From Nocardia amikacinitolerans NBRC 108937 (GTDB lineage: Bacteria > Actinomycetota > Actinomycetes > Mycobacteriales > Mycobacteriaceae), in the NCBI RefSeq assembly GCF_001612615.1, contig NZ_BDAU01000028.1, positions 1 to 64,000 on the forward strand: DNA of 64,000 bases, in the 5' to 3' direction. The translations under genes were made by a program, and so were the position numbers. Shown here one piece after another: positions 54,354 to 62,869 of this stretch (its first letter is position 1; every line of letters starts with the position of its first letter). The notes under the pieces are model-generated. The model searched no databases and was not told the origin of the DNA. It saw only the letters and a program-made list of their open reading frames with translations.

Positions 54354-57148
54354 TCGCCCACCGCCTCGGCGCCGAGGGTGAACAGGTCGCGCAGTTCGTC
54401 GGTGCTCAGCTCGGTGATCCAGTTCTCCCCCGCGCCGACGGCCAAGTCGGCCAGCCTGCGCTTGCCGTTGATCATCTCGTCGATCCGCTCCTCGATGGTG
54501 TCGACGCAGACGAGCTTGCGTACCTGCACCGCGCGCCGCTGACCGATGCGGAAGGCGCGGTCGGTCGCCTGGTTCTCCACCGCGGGATTCCACCAACGGT
54601 CCAGGTGCACCACGTGATTGGCGGCCGTCAGGTTCAGCCCGGTGCCACCGGCCTTGAGCGACAACAACATCAGCGGCGGGCCCTCCTCGGCCTGGAACCC
54701 GGTCACCATGGCGTCGCGGCGGCGTTTGGGCACGCCGCCGTGCAGGAACGGGATCGGGGCGCCGAAGCGCTCGGCGAGGAACGGCGCGACGAGCTCGCCG
54801 AACTCGCGGAACTGGGTGAACAGCAACGCCTTCTCGCCATCGGCGAGCACCGCGTCCACCACATCCTCCACTAGGGCCAGCTTGCCGGAACGGTGCTTGC
54901 CACGGGCCAGTACGCCGGAGCCGTCGCCGAGGAAGTGCGCGGGGTGGTTGCACACCTGTTTGAGGCGGGTCAGCGCGCCAAGCACGGCGCCCTTGCGCGC
55001 CATGCCTTTCGCACTCCTGATCTTTTCCATCATGTCGTCGACCACCGCCTGGTACAGCGCGGCCTGTTCGACGGTCAGATTGGCGCGCACCGTCATCTCC
55101 AGCTTCTCCGGCAGGTCGCTGATGACGGACGGATCGGTCTTCACCCGGCGCAGCACGAACGGCTGGGTGACGAAGCGCAGGCGCGAGATCGCGTTCTGGT
55201 CGTTCTCCCGCTCGATCGGCACCGCGAACCGCGCGCGGAAGGTCTGCGGGCTGCCGAGCAGTTTCGGCATCGCGAAATCCAGCAGCGAACGCAGCTCCTC
55301 GAGCCGGTTCTCGACGGGAGTTCCGGTGAGGGCCAAGCGATGTCGCGCCTTCAGCGAGCGGGCCGCACGGGCCTGGCGGGTCGCGGCGTTCTTGATGTGC
55401 TGTGCCTCGTCGAGCACGACGCGTTCCCAGTCCTGCCTGCCGAGCGCCTCGACATCCCTGGCGAGCAGCGAGTAGGTGGTGAGCACGAGGTCCGCTTCGG
55501 CGATCGCCGCGTCCAAGTCTTCGCCGCCTCGTCTCCCGGCGCCGTGATGGACGAGCACGCGCAGGTCGGGCGCGAACCGCTCGGCCTCGCGCTGCCAGTT
55601 GCCGACCACCGACATCGGGCACACCAGCAGCGTCGGGCCGGGGTTGTCGGACTGTTCCCGTTCGTGCACGAGCAGCGCGAGCACCTGGATCGTCTTGCCG
55701 AGGCCCATGTCGTCGGCAAGGATTGCGCCGCAACCCATTCGGCTCATCGTGACCAGCCAGGACAGGCCACGCAGCTGGTAGGGACGCAGCTCCGCCTTGA
55801 GACCGCTCGGGGCGGGCACCGGCTCCGCGTCGTGCTGCCGGTCGAACAGGTCGGCCGCCCATCCGGTGGCGGTGACCTCGGTGATCGGCACCTGCTCGAC
55901 GCGGCCGCTCGCGAGTTCACCGATCATGTCGGCGAAGGTGATCGGCGAATCGTCGTGGTGCGCGGCGACGTAGCGGGCCGCGGCGGCGAGCACCTTGTGA
56001 TCGGCCTGCACCCATTCGCCACGCAACTGGACGAGATCGGATTTGGCGCGGACGAGTCGCTCCATCTCGGCCGTGGTCAGCACGGTGTCGCCGAGCGCCA
56101 ATTCCCAACGGTAACGGACCAATCCGCGCATGCCGACGGTGCTCTCCGCCGCGGGGACCCCGCTCTCCACGCGCAACCGCATGGACGGGGCGGAGATACT
56201 CCACGCGCGCGGCAGCAGCAACCGGACGCCCGCCGCCTGCAACGCGTGCGCGCCGTGCGCGACGAGATCGGCGACCACCTCGGTGGGCAGCAACAGGTCC
56301 ATCGTGCGCGGATCGGTCGGCAGGTCGCGAAGGCGCGGATAGGCGCGCTGCGCCTCGCCCAGCTTGTCGATCGCGGTGCGGATCAGGCTCGGGTCGCCGT
56401 GCAGCGGAATCGGCGACGGCGCCTCGCCCTCGGTGCGCAGGCAGACCTCGAGCCGCCACAGCGCAACCGACTCGTCGGCGACGCCCAGTTCGCCGTCCGG
56501 CTCGAGCAGGCGAAGCACCAGTTCCGGCTCGTCAACGGTGAGACTGGCCCGCCAGCGTTCCAGCACCTCGGCGAGCTGATGGCTGCCGCTGTCGAGCGGG
56601 CTGTCGCCGACCAGCGCGGCGAGCAGCGGGTGCGACGGCGGCGGGCCGCCCATCAGCCGCCTGGCGATCGGGTCGGTCAGTTCGCCGACCAGGTCTTCCA
56701 GTACCGCGGCGGGGCGTCCGGCCGCGTGCAGTGCGGCCGGTGCGGCCACCGCGAGCTCGGCGAGCCAGGCGCGCTGGGCCGCGCCGCCGACCAGTCGCCA
56801 GCGCACCCACCATTGGCCGTCGTCCCTGCGCAGTTCCGGGACGACCCGACCGGCCCGCACCCAGCGTTCGACGCCGTGCGCGACATGGGCGAGAAAGCGC
56901 AGATCGCCCGCGACGGCCGAAGCGGGCAGCGGCTGGCGCAACGCCGCGGCGGCGGCCTCTGGCGCCAGCGCGTGCGCGCGGACCGTGGCGGGCTCGGCCG
57001 CACCGGACGCGGGCACGAGAACCTCGGCCCGGTGCCGGAACCGCGACGCGCGCAGCAGGGCGCCCAGCGGGTCGGGCAGCGCGTCCGGCACCCCGTCGTC
57101 GGTCCACAGCAGCAGACCGGCCCCTGGCGACCACAGTCCGTGCAGCAT
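54350..57148 (-). CDS. SNF2-family DNA-dependent ATPase (HelZ-like)
   Basis: 932 residues. The N-terminal half (1-440) is a bacterial SNF2-associated domain; the ATPase follows with LADDMGLGKTIQ (Walker A), DEAQHIKN (motif II), LTGTPVENRLEEL, then the second RecA lobe with LFTQFREFGEL, LKAGGTGLNL and DRAFRIGQ. It resembles mycobacterial HelZ. It likely translocates on DNA or remodels protein-DNA complexes; the partner is the SWIM protein overlapping its 3' end. Confidence 0.93.
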   Translation of the reverse strand: MLHGLWSPGAGLLLWTDDGVPDALPDPLGALLRASRFRHRAEVLVPASGAAEPATVRAHALAPEAAAAALRQPLPASAVAGDLRFLAHVAHGVERWVRAGRVVPELRRDDGQWWVRWRLVGGAAQRAWLAELAVAAPAALHAAGRPAAVLEDLVGELTDPIARRLMGGPPPSHPLLAALVGDSPLDSGSHQLAEVLERWRASLTVDEPELVLRLLEPDGELGVADESVALWRLEVCLRTEGEAPSPIPLHGDPSLIRTAIDKLGEAQRAYPRLRDLPTDPRTMDLLLPTEVVADLVAHGAHALQAAGVRLLLPRAWSISAPSMRLRVESGVPAAESTVGMRGLVRYRWELALGDTVLTTAEMERLVRAKSDLVQLRGEWVQADHKVLAAAARYVAAHHDDSPITFADMIGELASGRVEQVPITEVTATGWAADLFDRQHDAEPVPAPSGLKAELRPYQLRGLSWLVTMSRMGCGAILADDMGLGKTIQVLALLVHEREQSDNPGPTLLVCPMSVVGNWQREAERFAPDLRVLVHHGAGRRGGEDLDAAIAEADLVLTTYSLLARDVEALGRQDWERVVLDEAQHIKNAATRQARAARSLKARHRLALTGTPVENRLEELRSLLDFAMPKLLGSPQTFRARFAVPIERENDQNAISRLRFVTQPFVLRRVKTDPSVISDLPEKLEMTVRANLTVEQAALYQAVVDDMMEKIRSAKGMARKGAVLGALTRLKQVCNHPAHFLGDGSGVLARGKHRSGKLALVEDVVDAVLADGEKALLFTQFREFGELVAPFLAERFGAPIPFLHGGVPKRRRDAMVTGFQAEEGPPLMLLSLKAGGTGLNLTAANHVVHLDRWWNPAVENQATDRAFRIGQRRAVQVRKLVCVDTIEERIDEMINGKRRLADLAVGAGENWITELSTDELRDLFTLGAEAVGE

Positions 57149-57430
57149 CCGCCCATCAAATCAGGTGGGTCCGACACTTCGCCGCGGGGTTCGGTAGCCG
57201 CAGGTCGTCCATGCGAAGTTCGCGGTTCAGGGGCACTATGGACGGTACCGAGAGCATGCCGCGACCAACGGAGACAGCCTGGGTCGAGTGGTACCGGGTG
57301 ACCGTAGACGCGTCCAAGAACCACGCCGGGATGCGCTGCTACCGCTGGGGCCGTTTTCGGCACATACTGGGATATTCGCTGGTCACGACTGAGAACCACA
57401 GCTGGGCGTCAACGAGCGGAGGGCAGCAGC
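57149..57430. other. Divergent intergenic region, no gene seen
   Basis: About 280 bp between the divergent helicase and hypothetical gene. It should hold both promoters; no clear boxes or repeats were found. A frame from about 57253 continues into the next gene out of phase and looks like a shadow. Confidence 0.4.
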
Positions 57431-57793
57431 ATGACGATTCTGCTCCAGGTACTCGAGCAGAGCTTCACGCCTACTACGCATTGGGAACGGCGCAAGTACA
57501 CCTTCGTCAACGCCGCCAAGATCGTTGGGATGCGTCTCGACGGCGAGTGCGGTGTGTGGCTGGACCTGTCACGGCCCGGGGAATCACAGCACCTCGCGCA
57601 CACCCCGGACCCGCATCAGGCGATCACGTTCCTCCTCACCACCTTCGCCAAGATCGCCGAGTGCGAGGAGCGCGGCGGCTCGTGGTTGATCGGGCACGAC
57701 GGAGCGCACCACGAGTCCATCGCGGCCACCCGATACCCGCCGCGGGCCGCCGAGGTCGCCGACGACGATCTGCTCGCGCGCGCCTGGTTGTGA
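57431..57793 (+). CDS. Hypothetical 120-residue protein
   Basis: Good ribosome site GGAGGG before the ATG. Soluble, moderately acidic, with WERRKYTFVNAAKIVG, a Trp/Asp-containing strand (GVWLDLSRPGE), and an apparent helix (QAITFLLTTFAKIAECEER). No family recognised. It is followed 74 bp later by the HNH lipoprotein on the same strand. Confidence 0.65.
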   Translation: MTILLQVLEQSFTPTTHWERRKYTFVNAAKIVGMRLDGECGVWLDLSRPGESQHLAHTPDPHQAITFLLTTFAKIAECEERGGSWLIGHDGAHHESIAATRYPPRAAEVADDDLLARAWL

Positions 57794-57867
57794 GCAAGCC
57801 TCGCCGCTGATCGGCGCCGCCCCGGCGAAGCCCTCGAATGTCGGTGCCCCCGAGTACAACTGGCACC

Positions 57868-58569
57868 GTGCGCATCCGTGGTCGTTCGCTCGTGCCGCTT
57901 CTCGCGGTGCTGCTGCTCGTCGGCTGCGGCGGGTGGTCCGCCGGACCGGTCGCGCCCGCACCGGGTAGTCCGAGCCGAGCCCAACTCGAACTGTTGCTCG
58001 CCGAGGTGCGGGTGGTCGCCGAGCGGCCGCGGCCCGGCGGTTACGAGCGCGGCTGCGGGAACGGACAGGGCTGCGTCTTCGGGCCGTCCTGGACCGACGA
58101 CTACGACGGTCCGGGCGGGCACGACGGCTGCGACACCCGCAACAATGTGCTCGCCGCCCAGCTCACCGGCGTGCGTTTCCGTGCGGGCACGCGCGACTGC
58201 GTCGTGGTGTCGGGCGGCCTCGACGACCCGTACACCGGGGAAAGGAGCACGTTCCGCAAGGCCGACGCCCGCGCCGTGCAGATCGACCACGTCTATCCGC
58301 TCGCGGCCGCCTGGGACATGGGCGCGTTCGCCTGGCCGCCGCAGCACCGCGTGCGGTTCGCCAACGATGTCGAGACGAATCTGCTGGTCACCGCGGCGGG
58401 CGTCAACCAGGCCAAAGGCGACAGCACGCCCGCGGAATGGCTGCCGCCGTCGCGCGCGAACCACTGCTTCTACGCGGGCCGCTACCTCACCGTCGCGGTG
58501 CGCTACGACTTGCCGCTGACCTCGGCCGACAACGCCACGCTGCACGACGTCGCCCGCACGTGTCCGTGA
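57868..58569 (+). CDS. Secreted HNH-type nuclease-like lipoprotein
   Basis: 233 residues from a GTG giving a signal peptide VRIRGRSLVPLLAVLLLVGC with lipobox LVGC; an ATG at 57838 would give a longer n-region. The C-terminal half has the HNH/DUF1524-like motif IDHVYPLAAAWDMGA, then FANDVETNLLVTAAGVNQAKGDSTPAEWLPP. Extra Cys pairs (GCGNGQGC, HDGCD) suit an extracytoplasmic fold. Likely a surface-attached endonuclease; no immunity or toxin partner is visible beside it. Confidence 0.88.
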   Translation: MRIRGRSLVPLLAVLLLVGCGGWSAGPVAPAPGSPSRAQLELLLAEVRVVAERPRPGGYERGCGNGQGCVFGPSWTDDYDGPGGHDGCDTRNNVLAAQLTGVRFRAGTRDCVVVSGGLDDPYTGERSTFRKADARAVQIDHVYPLAAAWDMGAFAWPPQHRVRFANDVETNLLVTAAGVNQAKGDSTPAEWLPPSRANHCFYAGRYLTVAVRYDLPLTSADNATLHDVARTCP

Positions 58570-58584
58570 GCCCGCCCGGCGTCA

Positions 58585-59210
58585 GCCACAGTCGATACCG
58601 CCGTCAGTGCCCGGCGAACCCGCACGACCCCGAGCCCCAGCCACAGTCGACACCGCCGTCAATGCCCGGCGAACCCGCACGACCCCGAACCCCGGCCACA
58701 GTCGACACCGCTTGCTTGTGCCCGTGAGCATGCGCGGCACCGAACCCCGCCGCTACAGCCGACACCGGACACACGCCCACGAACCCGCGCGCCCCCGCTC
58801 CCGGCACTAGTGCCCCGCCCACGAAGGTTGGACAACCAACGCCGACCAAAGGTCACCATTGATCGCCCCACCGCACCGAAGGTCACCCCCGGTCGGTCCA
58901 CCGGTGCACGCAGGTCGGATGAATGAAGGTGACGTCCAGTCGGTCTGGCGGGATGGAGGTGGCCTTCGGTCGGTTGCCGCGCGGACCATTCTGGACGCGG
59001 CATTCGGTCGACACCGCCCGCACTTGCCCGCGAGCCCGCACGACCCGATCCCCGGCCACGGTCGACATCGGACGCACGTGCCCGTGAGCTTGCGCGGCAC
59101 CGAACCTCGGCGCTACAGCCGACATCGGACGCACGTGCCCGTGAGCTTGCGCGGCAACGAACCTCGGCGCTACAGCCGACACCGGACACACGTGCCTGTG
59201 AAGGTGAACC
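58585..59210 (+). repeat. Degenerate 55-57-bp minisatellite in two blocks
   Basis: Units of 55-57 bp starting CCACAGTCGACACCG or CTACAGCCGACACCGG recur at about 58585, 58640, 58695 and 58752, and again at about 59002, 59055, 59112 and 59169. The best-conserved pair is 59061-59117 and 59118-59174. Between the blocks (58805-59000) are shorter motifs rich in AAGGTCACC. No protein gene is supported. The region separates the HNH gene from the rhodanese gene. Confidence 0.8.
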
Positions 59211-59306
59211 TGCCCGCACCTGGACCCGGCGCTACGGACGTCGCACGCGAAGTGGCGCGCCCGTCCGGGGTCGGGTCGCCGTGTCCTGTGACCTTCCCGA
59301 GCTGTA

Positions 59307-60125
59307 CTACGCGCCCGTGGCGACCGGTCGCTTGGGATCGTTCGACCACTGCGACCAGGAGCCCGGGTACAGCGCGGCCTCGACGCCCGCGACCGCGAGC
59401 GCGGCGACCTGGTGGGCGGCGGTGACACCGGAACCGCAGTACACCGCGACCGGGCCGGAGCCGAAACCGGCGAAGCGCTCGCGCAATTCGGCCGCGGCGC
59501 GGAAACGTCCGTCCGCGGCGAGGTTCTCCGCGGTCGGCGCGCTCACCGCGCCGGGGATGTGTCCGGCTTTCGGGTCGACCGGCTCGATCTCGCCGCGATA
59601 CCGCTCGCCCGCGCGGGCGTCGAGCAGCACGCCCTTCCACTTGGCGACGGCGTCGGCGTCGACCACCGGCAGCTGGCCGGGCCGCAGTTCGACGTCGCCG
59701 GGTTCCGGATCGGGTTCGGCGCCCGCGGCGAGCTCGCCGCCCGCGTACGTCCATGCGGGCAGGCCGCCGTCGAGGATGCGTACGTCGGTGATGCCCGCCC
59801 AGCGCAGCAGCCACCAAGCGCGCGCCGCGGCCATGCCGCCGGTCGCGTCGTAGACGACCACCGGGTCGCCGGTGCGGATGCCCCAGCTGCGCGCGCACTT
59901 CTCCAGCTGCGCGATATCGGGAAGAGGATGTCGCCCGCGTGCCGGTGAGGGCGGCGCGGCCAGCTCGGTCTCCATATCGACGAAGACCGCGCCGGGAATG
60001 TGCCCCTCCAGATAGTGCTGCGGCCCGTCCGGGTCGCCCAGCGCCCACCGCACATCGAGCAAGCGGACCCGCTTGTCCGCCAATGCTTCCCGAAGTTCCC
60101 CCGCAGAGATCAGTACCGCGCTCAA
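59307..60125 (-). CDS. Two-domain sulfurtransferase (rhodanese)
   Basis: 272 residues from a TTG with GAGGAGCTGGG just upstream. Two tandem rhodanese domains; the N-terminal inactive one has LLDVRWALGDPDG, the C-terminal one has the catalytic loop YCGSGVTAAH with the sulfur-carrying Cys. Most similar to thiosulfate or 3-mercaptopyruvate sulfurtransferases; CGSGVTA is the form usually associated with mercaptopyruvate specificity, but this cannot be certain. Confidence 0.92.
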   Translation of the reverse strand: MSAVLISAGELREALADKRVRLLDVRWALGDPDGPQHYLEGHIPGAVFVDMETELAAPPSPARGRHPLPDIAQLEKCARSWGIRTGDPVVVYDATGGMAAARAWWLLRWAGITDVRILDGGLPAWTYAGGELAAGAEPDPEPGDVELRPGQLPVVDADAVAKWKGVLLDARAGERYRGEIEPVDPKAGHIPGAVSAPTAENLAADGRFRAAAELRERFAGFGSGPVAVYCGSGVTAAHQVAALAVAGVEAALYPGSWSQWSNDPKRPVATGA

Positions 60126-60184
60126 CCCAGCTCCTCGTCCAGTTTCTCTCGCGCGCCGACCCACTCACCTTAGTGGACACCGCC

Positions 60185-60235
60185 GGACGTAGTCCGTCGA
60201 AAACCGCGGATGGCCGCAGCGAAGTCGAAGGTAGA
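60185..60235 (+). repeat. Dispersed intergenic repeat, copy 4
   Basis: GGACGTAGTCCGTC followed by CGGATGGCCGCAGCGAAG and GAAGGTAGAAAG, closest to copy 1 at 47749. It sits in the divergent gap between rhodanese and benE. Confidence 0.65.
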
Positions 60236-60300
60236 AAGTCGGTCCAGTTTTCCGGCACTGGCCGGTGACACGCTGTCCGACCAGCGGCAGTATCCGGACA

Positions 60301-61524
60301 ATGTCCAGAGTTTCCGCGCTTCCCGACCTCGATCCCGCATCGCGGGAGGCGCCCGCCGCCGGGCTCGCGCAGCCGCTCGGGGCGGGCGCGGTGACGGCGC
60401 TCGTCGGGTTCACCAGTTCGTTCGCTGTGGTGCTGAGCGGGTTGACCGCGGTTGGTGCCACCGCGGCCCAAGCCGCGTCCGGGCTCCTCGCGCTGTGCGT
60501 CACCCAGGGCATCGGAATCATCCTGCTCAGCTACCGCTACCGGATGCCGATCACGCTGGCCTGGTCGACGCCCGGCGCCGCGCTGCTCGCGGGCGCGGGC
60601 ACGATCGCGGGCGGCTGGCAGGCCGCGCTCGGGGCGTTCGCGCTCACCGGAGTGCTGATCGTTATCACTGGGCTGTGGCAGCGGCTGGGGAACCTGGTCG
60701 CCGCGATTCCGGTCGAGATCGCGCAGGCCATGCTGGCGGGCGTGCTGTTGCCGATGTGCCTCGCGCCGGTCGAGGCGGTGGCGACCAGCCCGGCGGTGGT
60801 GGTGCCGGTGATCGCGGTGTGGTTGGCCCTCCAGCGTTTCGCGCGGCGCTGGGCGGTGATCGCCGCGTTCGTCGTCGCCGCCATCGGCGCCGGGGTGAGC
60901 ATCGTGGTCGAGCACCGCGAACTCGACCTCGCCGCAATGGCACCGACGGTGGAACTGGCTCTGCCGCAGTGGAATTGGCAAGCCATGATCGGCATCGCCA
61001 TCCCGCTCTACATCGTCACCATGGCCTCGCAGAACATTCCGGGCACCGCGGTGATGCGATCGTTCGACTATCGGGTGCCGTGGCGCGCGGCGATGACCGT
61101 GACCGGTGTCGGCACCATCCTCGGCGCACCGGCGGGCGGTCACGCCATCAACCTGGCCGCGATCAGCGCCGCCCTGTCCGCCGCGCCCGCCGCCCACCCG
61201 GACCCCAAGCGCCGCTGGATCGCGGCCTGCACCGCGGGGGTCGCCTACCTGCTGCTCGCGCTCGGCTCCGCGGCACTCGTCACCCTGGTGGCCGCCGCAC
61301 CGGAGGGAACGTTGGAAACGGTGGCCGGGCTGGCGCTGCTTGCGACGCTCGCGGCGGCACTCGCGGGCGCTCTACGCTCCGAACAGCACCGGGAGGCGGG
61401 GGTGATCACCTTCGCGATCGCCGCGTCCGGCGTCGGTTTCTTCGGCATCGGTGCCGCCTTCTGGGCGTTGCTCGCCGGGCTGATCGTGCGCCGGTTGCTG
61501 GATACGCGGGCTACATCCGGCTGA
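60301..61524 (+). CDS. BenE family transporter (benzoate:H+ symporter-like)
   Basis: 407 residues, about 12 membrane helices. The N-terminal GAGAVTALVGFTSSFAVVL, TLAWSTPGAALLA and MASQNIPGTAVMRSFDY are family signatures. The ATG at 60301 is preferred because the frame upstream is not family-like. It may take up benzoate or a related aromatic acid, but no aromatic catabolic genes are nearby. Its 3' end overlaps the convergent E2 gene by 14 bp. Confidence 0.9.
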   Translation: MSRVSALPDLDPASREAPAAGLAQPLGAGAVTALVGFTSSFAVVLSGLTAVGATAAQAASGLLALCVTQGIGIILLSYRYRMPITLAWSTPGAALLAGAGTIAGGWQAALGAFALTGVLIVITGLWQRLGNLVAAIPVEIAQAMLAGVLLPMCLAPVEAVATSPAVVVPVIAVWLALQRFARRWAVIAAFVVAAIGAGVSIVVEHRELDLAAMAPTVELALPQWNWQAMIGIAIPLYIVTMASQNIPGTAVMRSFDYRVPWRAAMTVTGVGTILGAPAGGHAINLAAISAALSAAPAAHPDPKRRWIAACTAGVAYLLLALGSAALVTLVAAAPEGTLETVAGLALLATLAAALAGALRSEQHREAGVITFAIAASGVGFFGIGAAFWALLAGLIVRRLLDTRATSG

Positions 61525-62842
61525 GCAAGGTGAGCGGGTCTTCCAGGAAGCCCGCGGTGGTCGCGAGGAAGCGGGCGGCCAGTTCGCCGTCGATCATGCG
61601 ATGGTCGAAACCGAGGCCGAGGGTGGTCACCCAGCGGACGGCGAGTTCGTCGCGAAAGACCCACGGGCGCTTGCGGATCGAGCCGAGACACAGGATCGCG
61701 GCCTCGCCGGGATTGACCAGCGGAACACCGGTGTCGACGCCGAAGACGCCGACGTTGGTGACGGTGAAGGTGCCGCCGCGCAGGTCGGCCGGGGTCGCCG
61801 AGCCGGAGCGCGCGGTCTCGGCGAGCCAGCCGATCTCGCGGCACAGGTCGCGCAGGCTCAGCGATTGTGCCTCTTTGAGATTCGGCACGAGGAGGCCGCG
61901 GTCGGTGGCCACCGCGATGCCGAGATTCACGTAGTGCTTGGTGACGATCTGCTGATTCGCCTCGTCCCAGTAGGCGTTGACACCCGGGAATTCCGCGATG
62001 GCGGCCAGCGTCGCCTTGGCGACCAGCGCCAGCGGCGTGAGCGTCAGTCCCGCAAAGGATTTGGTGGTGCGCAGGTGGTCGAGCAGTTCCATCGACGCGG
62101 TGCAGTCGATGGTGACGAAGACACTGGCCTGCGGAATCGTCCGCGCGCTCGCCACCATGGCCGCCGCGGTGCGCTTGCGTATGCCGGTGATCGGCGCCCG
62201 CTCCTCGCGCACCGCCGGACGGATCACGCCGGCGTTCGGCTCGGTCACCGGCGGCGCGGGGCGGTTCGCGGGCGTGATGTCTGTTGTGGGAGCGGCGGTT
62301 CGGGGTTGCGAGACGGGCACGGCGCCGCGCACGTCGTCGACCGTCACCGCCCCGTCCGGGCCGGAGCCCGCGACGAACCACAGGTCGATGCCGAGTTCCT
62401 TGGCCAGTTTGCGGGCGGGGGGCGTGGCCGCGGCGCGTCCCTCCGGCGCGGGCCTGCGTCGCCTCGACTCGGCTTCGCCTTCCGGTCCGTAACCGACGAG
62501 CACCGACGTGCGGCCGTTGCCTTCCGAGGGTGGCGTCTCGTCGGCTGGGGTCGACGACGGGACCGGCCCCGGTCCGGCGGCGGGCGGCGACTCCACCCGC
62601 ACCCGAATCAGCGGCGCGCCCACCTCGACCGTCTCCCCCGGCTGGGCGAGCAACTCCTCGACCCGTCCCGCGAACGGCGAGGGCAACGCCACAACGGCCT
62701 TGGCGGTCTCGACCTCAGCGATCGTCTGATTCAGCTCGACGCTGTCGCCGACGCCCACCGACCAGGACACCACTTCGGCCTCGGCGAGTCCCTCCCCGAG
62801 ATCCGGGAGCCGGAATTCCAGAACGTGGCCGTCGTCTTCCAC
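61511..62842 (-). CDS. bkdC: 2-oxoacid dehydrogenase E2 (lipoyl acyltransferase), probably branched-chain
   Basis: 443 residues: N-terminal lipoyl domain with Lys48 in EVETAKAVV, a Pro/Ala/Glu-rich linker (85-135), a peripheral-subunit-binding domain (ATPPARKLAKELGIDL, about 140-175), a second linker and the catalytic domain with FDHRMIDG. Only one lipoyl domain, unlike the mycobacterial pyruvate E2. The E1 pair encoded upstream fits the mycobacterial BkdABC complex oxidising branched-chain 2-oxoacids to isobutyryl-, isovaleryl- and methylbutyryl-CoA. Confidence 0.9.
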   Translation of the reverse strand: MEDDGHVLEFRLPDLGEGLAEAEVVSWSVGVGDSVELNQTIAEVETAKAVVALPSPFAGRVEELLAQPGETVEVGAPLIRVRVESPPAAGPGPVPSSTPADETPPSEGNGRTSVLVGYGPEGEAESRRRRPAPEGRAAATPPARKLAKELGIDLWFVAGSGPDGAVTVDDVRGAVPVSQPRTAAPTTDITPANRPAPPVTEPNAGVIRPAVREERAPITGIRKRTAAAMVASARTIPQASVFVTIDCTASMELLDHLRTTKSFAGLTLTPLALVAKATLAAIAEFPGVNAYWDEANQQIVTKHYVNLGIAVATDRGLLVPNLKEAQSLSLRDLCREIGWLAETARSGSATPADLRGGTFTVTNVGVFGVDTGVPLVNPGEAAILCLGSIRKRPWVFRDELAVRWVTTLGLGFDHRMIDGELAARFLATTAGFLEDPLTLLSRM

Positions 62843-62869
62843 GGGGCGCCTCTCGGATCGGGTCGGCGG

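Noticed and set aside
53589..55862. A 757-codon frame joining SWIM and helicase regions
   Set aside because: The upstream part is the wrong frame of the SNF2 gene. The SWIM protein starts at the ATGA overlap at 54353.
57238..57810. A plus-strand frame beginning near 57253 overlapping the hypothetical gene
   Set aside because: It reads the next gene out of phase into Arg-rich sequence; the frame starting at 57431 has the ribosome site.
58585..59210. Possible CRISPR array
   Set aside because: Units are contiguous and degenerate with no alternating unique spacers of constant length, and there are no cas genes nearby.
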